Shown: piece after piece, positions 34,822-45,475 of the stretch
Layout of the letters: each line of letters begins with the position of its first letter
How positions within the stretch are numbered: the first letter of the stretch is position 1
From: Marchantia polymorpha subsp. ruderalis
Lineage: Eukaryota; Streptophyta; Marchantiopsida; Marchantiales; Marchantiaceae
Assembly: GCA_037833965.1 (NCBI GenBank)
Contig: AP031354.1
Location: 7,852,001-7,916,000 of the forward strand
Direction: 5' to 3'
DNA: 64,000 nucleotides
The notes under the pieces: generated by a model
The model's input: the letters and a program-made list of their open reading frames with translations, nothing else
What the model was told of the DNA's origin: nothing
Databases searched by the model: none
Made by a program: the position numbers and the translations under genes

Positions 34822-35382
34822 ATCACCGTATGCTCTCTCAGGGCACTACAAATTAGCCGACTTGAAAATTTTCCATGCAATGCGCTATGTCCGTCGGTCC
34901 CAGCCCACCCAGTAAATCAAGGTTGGCACGTGCTATCAGAGTTGAAATGGCTGAGGATGAATCTCGACGATTATATCCGCGGGCTTAGTTTAATCACAAC
35001 TGGAGGCAAGACACGACTAGGATTTATATTATCTCTAGAGCCAGAAATGTAGAGGAAAAGAGGCTCCACATTCCTGTATTTTCCATTGTGTAACCGTTAT
35101 GTATGCTCTGTACAGACAGAGTTTGTACCATTTTTTTCTGAATAAATGTTCGGACATTCTTCTCTACTTCGAGGTCTCTTGGGGGCCAGATCGTCTTGTG
35201 ACGTTTATTTAAAGTTCTGCGTTAAGTCTCTGACTACAGATGATGATATATCGTATCCATACATCTGATCATCTTGTGTTCCTGCTTGGATTGACCTCAG
35301 AACTGGCTAGAAATGTTGGCATCTTATAGAGGTAAACCACGATAGAAACGAAAGACGGGGAAATTACGTTTTCAGTGTTCTT

Positions 35383-36030
35383 GATTCATCTCTACTCGTC
35401 AGATAGAGAGCATTATCCACGATCTCATGGGGAATGTTCAATGAATTTTCGTGGAAAGGAGAATTGCTTTCGCCTCGTCCTGTTTCTGATTTCCTCAGGC
35501 GCTGGGAATGGCAGGTGTGGGAGCCATATAACAACCTGAGGTTCGAGACCCTGTCCTACTTGCCCCCTCTGAGCCAGGACGCTCTGGCGAAGCAGATTGA
35601 CTACGTCATCAAGTCTGGCTGGGCTCCCTGCATTGAGTTCGACACCGTAAGTTCATCGACCAGCTCAGTGTCCTGAATAAACAGCGTGAAATCGCGGAAG
35701 TAGACTTGGAATGGAATGTCATAAGAATTTTCCGTGATTGAGGATGAGAGGATCAATTTCTGACTTGGAACTTTCATCTGTGTTTTCCACAGCAAGGAAC
35801 CGTGACCCGCGAGGGCAGCACCATGCCCGGATACTACGATGGCCGATACTGGACCATGTGGAAGCTGCCCATGTTCGGATGCACTGACTCTGCTTCAGTG
35901 TTGAGGGAGATTGAGGAGTGCAAGAAGTTGTACGGACACAAGTGCTACATCAGGTGCTTGGGATTCGACAACCACCAGGTAGGTGCGATGCGCCATGTTC
36001 ATTGTCCACCAACCCAGCCAGTAAACCATC
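35383..36030 (+). pseudogene. broken RBCS, copy 10 (lineage C), without exon 1
   Basis: Starts inside a lineage-A first intron joined directly to the 3' flank of copy 9 at ~35,383, so exon 1, the transit peptide and the promoter are absent. Exon 2 (35515-35646) is intact and has SYLPPLSQ as in copy 11. The second intron (35647-35792) is unrelated in sequence to all others. Exon 3 starts at 35793 with [13 protein letters not shown] but carries an extra base near GFDN (~35,970), shifting the frame so that it reads on past the normal stop to 36077. Downstream, its tail (CCACCAACCCAGCCAGTAAAC) resembles the vestigial tail in lineage-A 3' UTRs. As it stands it cannot encode a small subunit. Confidence 0.85.
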
Positions 36031-36079
36031 GTAGGCAACCTCAAGTGCAGTTTTTCAACTCGGGGATTTGCAGCTGAGA

Positions 36080-39000
36080 ACCTCAAATTTGACGACGACA
36101 ACGTAGACACCATTCAGTGAATTGCGTGAAGGGAAGATTCGATCATTTGTGAACAAAGCAGACCGAAGCGGGATATGCAGAGGCTGCCAACTGCGAACGT
36201 TCATCAACTCAAACCCCAGTTGCCCCGCGCGCATCGCTCAACCTTACTCCTGTGCTACGTCCTGTGCTTGCCGAGATGAGTAGCAGATCAGGAGAGCGCA
36301 GGGTTGTGGTTTTAATCAAACCTGGTTATCGACCCGTGGGACGTAGTAGTTTTGGAAATTGAGTCGAGGAAAACAATGTCGAAAGTGATTCGTAATAAAA
36401 AATTTGTAAGTATCTTGTAAGCTATACTTCTCGCCTCTGTTGAATGGCCTGTTCAGGTTACTTCAGATTGCCCTTACCAACTCTGTATCAGTTGTTGACA
36501 TATATGCACTCTGTAAAGTGTGTTGAAAACTTTGATAATCACGAATCTCAATTTAAACGAAATAGTGCCAAGAAGTTAATGTGAACATTATTTGTTCTTG
36601 TACTACGCTGTCCACAGTAATTTTGAAGATTATGAGTTTCGCAACATTTAACAGATGAAAAACTGTGCCGATTATGTGTAGCAAGATTCAATGTTCCCGT
36701 ACGGTGCATTTAAAATGTTGACATAGTTAATCACTAAACATACGTCCGTTTACGAAAGTATAGCTTGCCGATATATCTACGCAAGTTCTTATATATATCT
36801 ATTGCCGATTTATAGCTTGTTCTAATAACTCATTTCAAGTAAATAGGGTCTACATTTCAAATTTAGGTAAACACAAAAAACCATAAAACATTGTCACTTT
36901 ATCAGAGAGCTAGAAGAAGTTCTCAATGACACTAATAGATTTTCTCTCACTAAAGCTTGTTCCCGTGAAATTGGCCCCTAGGTCTGAACCCCGTATATGC
37001 AATGTCGTAGTGTTTGTGCAGTGTGTGAGTGATTCTCAGCTGCATGTGGAATTCCTGCAAGAATTTGTAAACTTTTTACGCATTTCCGCTGAAACCAAAA
37101 CAATAAGCAAAAAGTATCATATCATCATATCAGCAAGTAATAATAGATTTACTCAAACTCTTTCATGCTTACAAATAATGTCACTCATATTACCTAATAA
37201 TTTAACAGTAGAGTAACATAAGGATGATATCTCTATGCAAACAACTAAATTTAAGACCTCTTTTACACCAATTCCTCTCACTGACTCACATAAGTGAATG
37301 TACAATCATCTTATATCAAACGGTGTTCAATTACTGGCTTCAACGTCTACAAATGTAACATGTTACTCCGAGATTAATTATAGATTTTTCATAATTGATT
37401 GATTACCAGACATATCATTGCTTTGTTTAAATCAATCGCCAGACATGAAACCATTTCATGTTGTGTCTTACGTCTAAGCAAACATCATATTTCTAATGAT
37501 ATCTTGAAGAGTCATACTTTGCCGTGCAAACAAACAAAAGGTCATATGGATGCTTGATGAATTTACTATGGTTTTGAGTAACAAGTGAATAATGAAGATG
37601 CACATGACTGAGGGAAGACATAACCTCATCTTAAAGCTTATGCGAATCGATTTGATGTGATTCATGATTCAACGAAGATTATGTATAAGAATTTTTTATA
37701 GGAAAATCTCCACATTGCAGTATACGGCGTAATTTTCAAAAGATTTTTTAATATATCAAGAATTATTTTTCGCACTCGTCAAAATCCACATTATCGATTG
37801 ATGCAGAAATTCAACACATATAAGTCCAATTCTGCTTTCAGAACTAAAACCTGGCTTTATTTTCATCACCGGTTGTAAATGAGAAGAATATTGATCCTTC
37901 TGATTTTCAAATTTTGACTATAAATAACTTTTGGTAGATATGTTACAGACATGTAGTAAATCTAATATCATGCAGTGCTAATACTAATTATAGCGAGTCA
38001 TTTGAGTTACAATCTATGTAATCGCACTGAAAATTTTGCTCATCCTCCCGATGATGAAGTATGTGGACGTAATTAATTAAAATGACACTTAAGGAAAAGG
38101 AATTTTTAGCATAATCAAGATGCCAACTTTGACACTTTCGTGGGAGAGAGTAGAAATTACAAGGTTTGAAGTGAATCACTTTGTTAATCATATGATATAG
38201 GGTATATTATGTAGCATACTTCCATTTCTGTATGTACAAAAACCTATAATGCAATCTATCTGAGAGCAATCTCCTAAGGTGATCTTCTTGGGATTATCGC
38301 TACTGTGTGTAAACATGTTCACTTAGATAATGGAATCCTTAAATTCAATAACATCTTGTTTCAATAGTGATGCTATGGGGATCTAGCCCCCACGATCCTT
38401 TACCTCAAAAGGAAAAAAATAAACCCAGATTAGGAAGACTGAGTGATATTAGTTAATGGTTTAACTCCAAGAGATGACAGTACCAAATTTCTTTTAATCA
38501 ATATAGATTGGAAAAAAAAAATATGGGAGAAGCATGACATGCCAACTCATCTCACCCTCCGCTATCATATATAGGGTTGAGGTTCTATATGTGTTCCCTA
38601 TCTCAACAAAATAAGGATAATTTTCAAATCAAAATACAGAATATACGGAACTTGACAGAAATCTCTCATGTTTTCGGCGAAATTTGATGGCAATGTAATA
38701 TATCTTCAAAAGAGATGATGTTATTTTTTATCTCAAAATAGATTTTTCCCATTTCAGCACTCAGAAATCACTCTCCACGCCGTTGCAATGTTCGAACATG
38801 GTCAAACTAATCCTACTAAAAACTGTATGAGTTGAAGAAATCTACTCTTAATACCTGGAATCAGACTGTCGAGTCAACAGATTTTTGTGAACCGAGAAAA
38901 TCAACTTCGCAATGTTATCTTTTCACAAAAACCAAAAGTTGTTTGTGTTCTTTCATTATTTAATCTATGTATTTTTGTTCCCAAGAAAGTTCGAGACGTT

Positions 39001-39100
39001 GTTGATATTTTTGAACTAGTTGAATAATTTCTCGTGCTTTCAAAGCTAAAAGTAAGGAGGTAACCAAGGAGACAAAATACTAGAACTTGCCGGGTTAAAC
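36080..39100. other. AT-rich spacer, no supported gene
   Basis: Three kilobases between copy 10 and the tandem repeat. Only short frames with no recognisable domain. The RBCS unit sequence is absent, so this marks a second interruption of the array. Confidence 0.55.
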
Positions 39101-39129
39101 TCATCAAGTGTCTCTGCAAAGTTTTAGTT

Positions 39130-39640
39130 GAGTAAGTACGTTAATTTCTCTAGTAAAGCCACCGAGATCAACAAAGAAATTGTCACAAATGGTCAACTCA
39201 AAATTTTAACGGAATATTTTCGTTAATTCTCTAGTAAAGCCACCTAGATCAACAAAGATATTGTCTCAAACGGTCAACTCAAAGCTTTAGTTGAGTATTT
39301 TTTGTAATTTCTCTAGTAAAGCCACCGAGATCAACAAAGAAATTGTCACAAATGGTCAACTCAAAATTTTAACGGAATATTTTCGTTAATTCTCTAGTAA
39401 AGCCACCTAGATCAACAAAGATATTGTCTCAAACGGTCAACTCAAAGCTTTAGTTGAGTATTTTTTGTAATTTCTCTAGTAAAGTCACTTACATCGATAT
39501 GGTGACAAAAGGTCAACTCAAAGTTTTAGTTGAATATTTTTTGTAGTTTCTCTAGTAAAGTAACCTAGATGAACAAAGATATTGTCACAAACGGTCATTT
39601 AGAGGAGTGACTCCTTTAGTTTCTTTGATAAAGACACCTA
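39130..39640 (+). repeat. ~82-bp tandem repeat with a 163-bp higher-order unit
   Basis: The phrase CTCTAGTAAAG begins at 39148, 39229, 39311, 39392, 39474 and 39550, a period of 81-82 bp that shortens to 76 at the end. The dimer 39148-39310 is repeated exactly at 39311-39473, so the last duplication is recent. Other recurring strings are GATCAACAAAGA and GGTCAACTCAAA. Flanking partial monomers are more diverged. Confidence 0.9.
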
Positions 39641-40047
39641 GATAACAAAGACTTTTTTTTGAAAATACGGAACTTTCTGAAAACGAAATACGAGAATAGT
39701 ACTCTCCAATTCCTAATTTTCCTTACTTAGAGAGCCTGCTTACCATCCCTGTGTAGAAAAAATGTGGTTACAGTATTCACAACCTTTTGGCTCTAGTGAT
39801 GTGTCCCCTCTTCTTAGACAGTTCAGTCTGGGATGCTCATCATCACCCATGTGCCCCATAATGTTGGAATGACCAGAAAAGTTCTAGTGGCACATGTTGA
39901 GTAGAAGGGTCCACCTCACAAACGCTTCCACATACACAAACGAGGAAACCTCACCATCACTAGTCTTTTCATGGGGCAATGGAAATAATTAGCTCTGGAT
40001 GGAACTGGGTAGATCTGATTGTACCGACCTCGCCATACCCTGTAAAC

Positions 40048-40103
40048 ACTCGACCAACTGCAGTGATCATCATTAACGCGGTTGTCCGCGAAGAATTCTG
40101 TCC
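40048..40103 (+). promoter_or_regulatory. diverged distal block of RBCS copy 11
   Basis: About 0.62 kb before the ATG. CGACCAACTGCAGTGATCATC, then ACGCGGTTGTCCGCGAAG; recognisably the same block although the lineage has diverged. The exact GATAA and TGACG cores are not retained here. Confidence 0.4.
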
Positions 40104-40489
40104 ATATAAATGCAGATTACTGGAACCGCCCCTTGCATGCTATTCTAACACGTCATCTCTGTCAGATTTTGTCTCTTCTTCACGGTAAACCCAATACTTA
40201 CATTGACGAAGTGAAAGGTCAACGAAGAACAATGAGAGGAAGTGAAGAAGTCCTCGAACGAGCGATGGAGTTCAGCCACAGACAGAGGACAAACAACGGC
40301 CACTCTTCTGCGGGAAATAACCGTTGCGTGACTGGAGTTTAAACCTCGGGCATTGTTGTGGCCGAGAGTTGATGCAATGCCGTGCAATTCACAAGCTGCC
40401 AAATTTTGCCCTCCTCCCGATCCATGGCATGTTCATGAACACAATGTGCAGTATTCTGAATCTCCACGGTGCATTCTGGTGCTTAGAAA

Positions 40490-40667
40490 TCCTCATCTGA
40501 ACTCCATCTTTAGCCTGTGGTTCTCGATCGTCATCTCCTCCTCGTTATCCCTCGCCTCGGTTGACTAACGCACTATTTAGCTTCTGGGAGACGACGCCTC
40601 GAAGCATTGCACTCATCTCTCTTCGGTGTTTTCCCCCTGCTCGACCTTGGGATCCAGCTCCTTCACG
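40490..40667 (+). promoter_or_regulatory. lineage-B promoter and 5' UTR of RBCS copy 11
   Basis: Shares CCATCTTTAGCCTGTGGTTC (~40,504) and CGCACTATTTAG (~40,569) with copy 8. CTATTTAG at 40573-40580 is a TATA candidate 95 bp before the ATG. The 5' UTR is pyrimidine-rich. Confidence 0.6.
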
Positions 40668-41491
40668 ATGGCTTCCGTCGTCGCATCTTCTGCTATTGTG
40701 ACCCCGGTCGCAGCTCTCGCTGCTTCCTCCACCACCAGGAGCTCCGAGATTGTGTCCGTCAAGGCTGGTCTCAAGGCCGGAGTTTTGGGTGGAAAGACCG
40801 AATGGCAATCCAAGACCCAGACCAACGGCAGCCGAGTGTCCTGCATGCAGGTATGACATTGACTCTCACTGTTTGAATGCGATGATGAGGTCGGCAAATG
40901 TAAATGCGATCATTGCAAAATGTCGAATGGCCTCTCGTCCAGCAAGATATATACCCGGACCTCACATTTGTCTGCCAATGCTCGCTTGTTCAGGTGTGGG
41001 AGCCATACAACAACCTGAGGTTCGAGACCCTGTCCTACTTGCCCCCTCTGAGCCAGGATGCTTTGGCCAAGCAGATCGACTACGTCATCAAGTCTGGCTG
41101 GGCTCCCTGCATTGAGTTCGACACCGTAAGTTCTTCATTCCAACATTTTCTTTGTGTCTGTCAGTACTGTACCGCGAAGTGTATGCAAAGTTTTGATGAT
41201 GAGATCACCTCGAAAGCGTTGTTCTTACCGGTCCTGTCTTTATTGTCTGTTCTACAGCAAGGAGCTGTGTCCCGTGAAGGAAGCACCATGCCCGGATACT
41301 ACGATGGTCGCTACTGGACCATGTGGAAGTTGCCCATGTTCGGATGCACCGACTCTGCTTCAGTGTTGAGGGAGATTGAGGAGTGCAAGAAGTTGTACGG
41401 ACACAAGTGCTACATCAGGTGCTTGGGATTCGACAACACCAGGCAGGTGCAATGCGCCATGTTCATCGTCCACCAGCCCACCGACAAGTAG
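40668..41491 (+). CDS. RBCS: Rubisco small subunit precursor, copy 11 (lineage B)
   Basis: Exons 40668-40850, 40994-41125 and 41258-41491; introns 143 and 132 nt. A lineage-B transit peptide as in copy 8 but with Ala15. It is the most distinct intact mature chain: Pro79 (SYLPPLSQ), Ser110 (GAVSREGS), Thr115 and Asp181 (PTDK) against Ala, Thr, Arg/Thr and Asn in lineage A. The 3' UTR matches lineage A for only ~60 bases after the stop, then diverges, and it lacks the vestigial second tail. AATAAA at 41704-41709. It may be the least homogenised, and perhaps the oldest in state, of the intact genes. Confidence 0.96.
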
Positions 41492-41709
41492 ATCATTGTA
41501 TGCTCTCTCAGGGCACTACAAATTAGCCGACTTGAAATTTTTTATGTTTGAGAGAACGGGTCCAAGCAACTGTGAATTGCCAGCTGAATGCTTCGGACCG
41601 GGGACCTGATGGTCCGAAATGCATATGGCTACAGAGCCCAGAACTCAACGCGTCCTAACGATGTAATTCACGCTTTGAGTCTGCGGACCACGGTTCACTG
41701 TTTAATAAA

Positions 41710-44400
41710 TTGGGAAATCCCGCGATTTTGACAACTTGCAAAATGTAACTACAGACATATCTCCAGTTCATTCGACAAATATAAACTATGTTAAATTGTT
41801 TGCCCGGTTATCTTACGTTGCTCATTATAGTGTGAATTGTACAAGCATCTAATCCGAAGCGGCCCATAACATCGTGAATTTAGTACATACCAACTATCCC
41901 TAATACTGAACTTCGCACAGGTAAGTCGTCAATGTAAAAAAATATGAAATCATGTTGGGTCGAAGAAAAAACTAATTAAATGAACCATAGTTCAACATCC
42001 TTAATTATCCTCCTTTAAGAAGGTCAAAAATTAGAAAATAATATATATAAAATATTAAAATAAATACAGAAATACATATATATAAAAATGCAATAATAAA
42101 CACATGACAATATCCATCTCAATCTACAACTTTTACTTAATCATACACTATACTAAATACATGTCGTCAATCATCAGTGGACAAAAATATCAACGCCAGC
42201 GAGCAGGCAAGGAATCGGATAGGACATGAAAGATCAGTTGCAACACATACTAGCGTGAAGTATCCATCATCACGTGACATCAAAAAATCACAATTTCAAC
42301 TGCATCGTATATAATTATCCCATAATTTCCAAATGAAGATGGAGTGAAATGAACCCGAACTAGAACACTAGAACCTTCACAATTGAACAATAATAATGTG
42401 GACGGCTGGATCAAGTTTAAGCCAATCACCATTGTTGTTTTAAAATATCTTTTGAAAGTAAAAAAAACTCTAATACATGGATTAGACAAGAGATTCGCCT
42501 ACTTGAGGGGAGACTATTATAATTAATTATGGTGTGTGCAGTATACAACCCAGGCAAGAGGACCAGCTTCTTCTTTCATCCCTGTACCTCACCTGCACAA
42601 AAATAATACCAACTTGAAACTTCTCTGCAATTGACAAAATTCAAGTACAAAAAAAATAATGTGATATTCATGTCTAAAATGGAACAATATGAGTACGACA
42701 GGAAACTTTACAAAGGAATAATACCAAACATAGATGCAAAAGAAAAATAGTACCACGCAATTGTTCATGGACTAAAAATCGGTTCTCAACGCCAGGATTG
42801 GTTTGTTGTAGGTAACGTCCGATGAGCAGCCTTCGTCAGGGAAGTCCGGGTCTAAAATATCTACCGAATAGGTCATGGCTGATCTCGGGAAATCGAGACG
42901 AACGTAGCCCTTGCCGAACCTCGAAGGCCTCAAGAAATGAGGAAGTAGAAGCCACCAAAAGGAAGCTAGGATGAGTGAAATCCCAAGCGAATCCGAGAGA
43001 CATTATGCTGCTTCGCTGCAGTAATAACGAAGACAGGTGATCCCGAGTCAACGATTCACCCAACCTCCCAAACTTGCAGGATCATGTTTAAGTCTTGGCC
43101 AAGTGAAACGGATGCCCACAACATGTCCCAAAGGAAGGGAGAGAGTCGAGACCTGCAAGTTTATAGCAGTAGCTCCTCCTTGCAATCTACAGCAGTCTTC
43201 GAGAAAGAGCTATCCATCCAAGACGATCAACATCGTGCTGAAGCCTGCTGACATTTTATGCTCATGAGCGTCTTTGAGTATCAAGATTCGTGATGCTCCG
43301 TGATGCTCGTCGTGAGCCAAACTCTGAGAGTCCAAGTTCTAGCAAAGGCAACGCGTCATTACATTTACAAGACATTAGTTGGTGACCCTCGCTAAAAAAA
43401 GGGAAGAAACAGTTCGGAAGCTCGTGCTGGTCGAGGTAGCGAAGCGCACCTAGTACAAAATAGGAGTGTGATCAGTCGACGCCCTTACGGACTGTCAGCT
43501 TCCCTGTGGACCAGGTCTCGTTGGTCCAAGTAGTTGATGTTCGTTGGATAATTTAGGAGGAGCCTGTACAGACAGTGCCGAAAGCGTGATATCCTCCTCC
43601 AGTCATGTGCATGCCACCAGAGGTTGACTCCAGAGTGCAGCTCCTTTCTACGACAGTTCTTGGGAACTAAATACGATTCCTTACTGCCGACATGCGACCA
43701 TTCGGGAAAGGGGAGCAGTCCGAGCCTTCTGTTTGACACACGAAGTTGCTGCGAACGAAAGACCCGCAGCTGGTGATGCTGATGCTGCTTCTTCCGGTGA
43801 TGGGAACTGAGAAGATGAGTTGTTCTGCTTTCCACCTGGATGGTTGATTTGCCGCTGCAGAGAGTTCTATTCTTTAGCAGTCGTCGTAGCTTGGAGTGAC
43901 ATTGGCTGATTCTCGGTCTTGGATCCGATTGTCGAAGGCAGTCGAGTCGTGCGAGGGTGCGCTAGCTAGGTAGGGCTATGAACCTCGATGTCCGTGTTCT
44001 GCTCCGTCCGCATTCGGTAGGAAGTCCGGGACTCATGACCACCGAGGGACAGGTATCACCCCCATATCCGATGTGCAATTCGAGGCCTGAACCATGAAGG
44101 CCTGGCGCCAGTGAAACCCTCAACCCTCAACGCGTGATCTCTGATCTGTCACCAATCCGTCCTGTTTCGTAGGTGTTTGTGGCTCATTTCCTGCTCTGGC
44201 TGAATCCTGGACAACCCAACAAATCAGACCGAAAGGTTTCAAATTGCTGAAACAACCCAGTGATTACTCTTCTTCTGTCGTGCAGATCTTTGCCATAGCG
44301 TGAACGATCTGTCACTAGCGTGCAAGCGTGCAAGGGACCGGGGACTGGAAATTGGGACAGCCAGAGGATCGTTAGAGGATTGCAGAAGAGGGTTTTGAAA
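41710..44400. other. intergenic DNA and probable 5' region of the membrane-protein gene
   Basis: AT-rich to ~42,770, then of medium GC. Frames in both strands at 42.8-44.3 kb overlap each other and show no domain. The last several hundred bases probably include the promoter and a long 5' UTR of the gene starting at 44408. Confidence 0.5.
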
Positions 44401-44407
44401 CGCCACC

Positions 44408-45475
44408 ATGGCAATGTCCAGAATCGCTTTGCTGCCCAGCGTGACGGAGAAAGTGGCGGATAAGAGCATTATGGATGTGGGAGATGAGATTAAAAAAATT
44501 GTCAAGGACCACGGCGGCACATTTCTCAGAATACAGCTGGTGGTAGTTCTGCCCATCACGGCCTTGATGATGTTCTCCGACCACATCTTCCAAAATTTCG
44601 CCATCTCGCATCTGCCGGTCCCGACCCCTCACCCGCTGGCCGATACTGAGAGCATAGTCACCTTCACCTTCGGTCGCCTGTCTCCACCAGCGCAGATGTT
44701 CAGGCACTTACTCCTCGCTTGCCAAACCTCGCAAGTGTTACAGACGCTGACAGCTGCGATCGCCATAGGATGGCTCAACTTGTACATGTCCCTGCACTGC
44801 ATAGCTGCGAATATTTACGCAGTTGTAAGCTTCCACAATGGCAAGAACCTCGCCTTCATGGATGTCCTGCACGCCGTGCCTAAGCTGCGCAGCCGGCTCA
44901 TCGTGACGGGCTATTGGGGCTATCTCTTCACATTTGCAGCCTCATTGCCCCTTCTGCTGTACGACGTCATGTCCTGGTCCAAAGTCCCGGCTTACGTCTT
45001 CGTAGTGTTCGGAATTGTGATCGCGGCTGTTTGTTTCGTGGTCAGCTTTTTCACCAGCCCCATTTTTCAAGTGGCGAATTGCATCGCCTGTTGCGAGGAG
45101 AAGACAGGCCTTGCCTCGTTTCTCAGGTGTTTCAATCTCTTCGACCGGACGTTGTTGCTCAAAGCCTCTTTCCCTCTGGAATTGTTTCTCCGCGGATTGG
45201 GGTCGGGTGCTTACACTGTCCTCGGAGGTATCCGCATGGGACCAATGTCGTACGGTTTCACAGTCGTGGCCGAGTTGATGATTTACAGCCTGCTCACGCA
45301 GCTGTCCATCGTGTGCTGGACTTTTGTTTACATTTGGAGCAAGGAATATCGCGAGGAGAGCGTGGATATGATAGTGTTTCCGGATGATCAGTTCAGGGGC
45401 CCGTTTCAGCGCATTGGGACAGGCGGACAATCGGCTCGGGATGTGGAAATCGGAGGCCTGGAGGGTTCCAACTGA
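44408..45475 (+). CDS. multi-pass membrane protein of unknown function
   Basis: An intronless 355-residue frame. Its ATG lies in GCCACCATGG, a near-ideal eukaryotic start context, and a second ATG follows two codons later. Hydrophobic segments lie at about residues 41-57, 112-140, 163-186, 193-217 and 283-310, so five or six passes are likely. There is no signal peptide before the first segment, and the C-terminal ~45 residues are polar and acidic. A cysteine cluster (CIACCEE) at ~225-231 follows segment four. Organisation and composition resemble plant-specific transmembrane families with no assigned role, but I cannot name one. No neighbour suggests a function. Confidence 0.75.
   Translation: MAMSRIALLPSVTEKVADKSIMDVGDEIKKIVKDHGGTFLRIQLVVVLPITALMMFSDHIFQNFAISHLPVPTPHPLADTESIVTFTFGRLSPPAQMFRHLLLACQTSQVLQTLTAAIAIGWLNLYMSLHCIAANIYAVVSFHNGKNLAFMDVLHAVPKLRSRLIVTGYWGYLFTFAASLPLLLYDVMSWSKVPAYVFVVFGIVIAAVCFVVSFFTSPIFQVANCIACCEEKTGLASFLRCFNLFDRTLLLKASFPLELFLRGLGSGAYTVLGGIRMGPMSYGFTVVAELMIYSLLTQLSIVCWTFVYIWSKEYREESVDMIVFPDDQFRGPFQRIGTGGQSARDVEIGGLEGSN

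Noticed and set aside
38360-38395. Short similarity, in inverted orientation, to 56,535-56,570 (GATGCTATGGGG and neighbours)
   Set aside because: Only ~25 bases agree and the flanks do not, so I cannot tell a dispersed repeat from chance.
43485-43835. 116-codon minus-strand frame upstream of the membrane-protein gene
   Set aside because: No ATG start, a His/Arg-rich composition, and overlap with likely 5' UTR.
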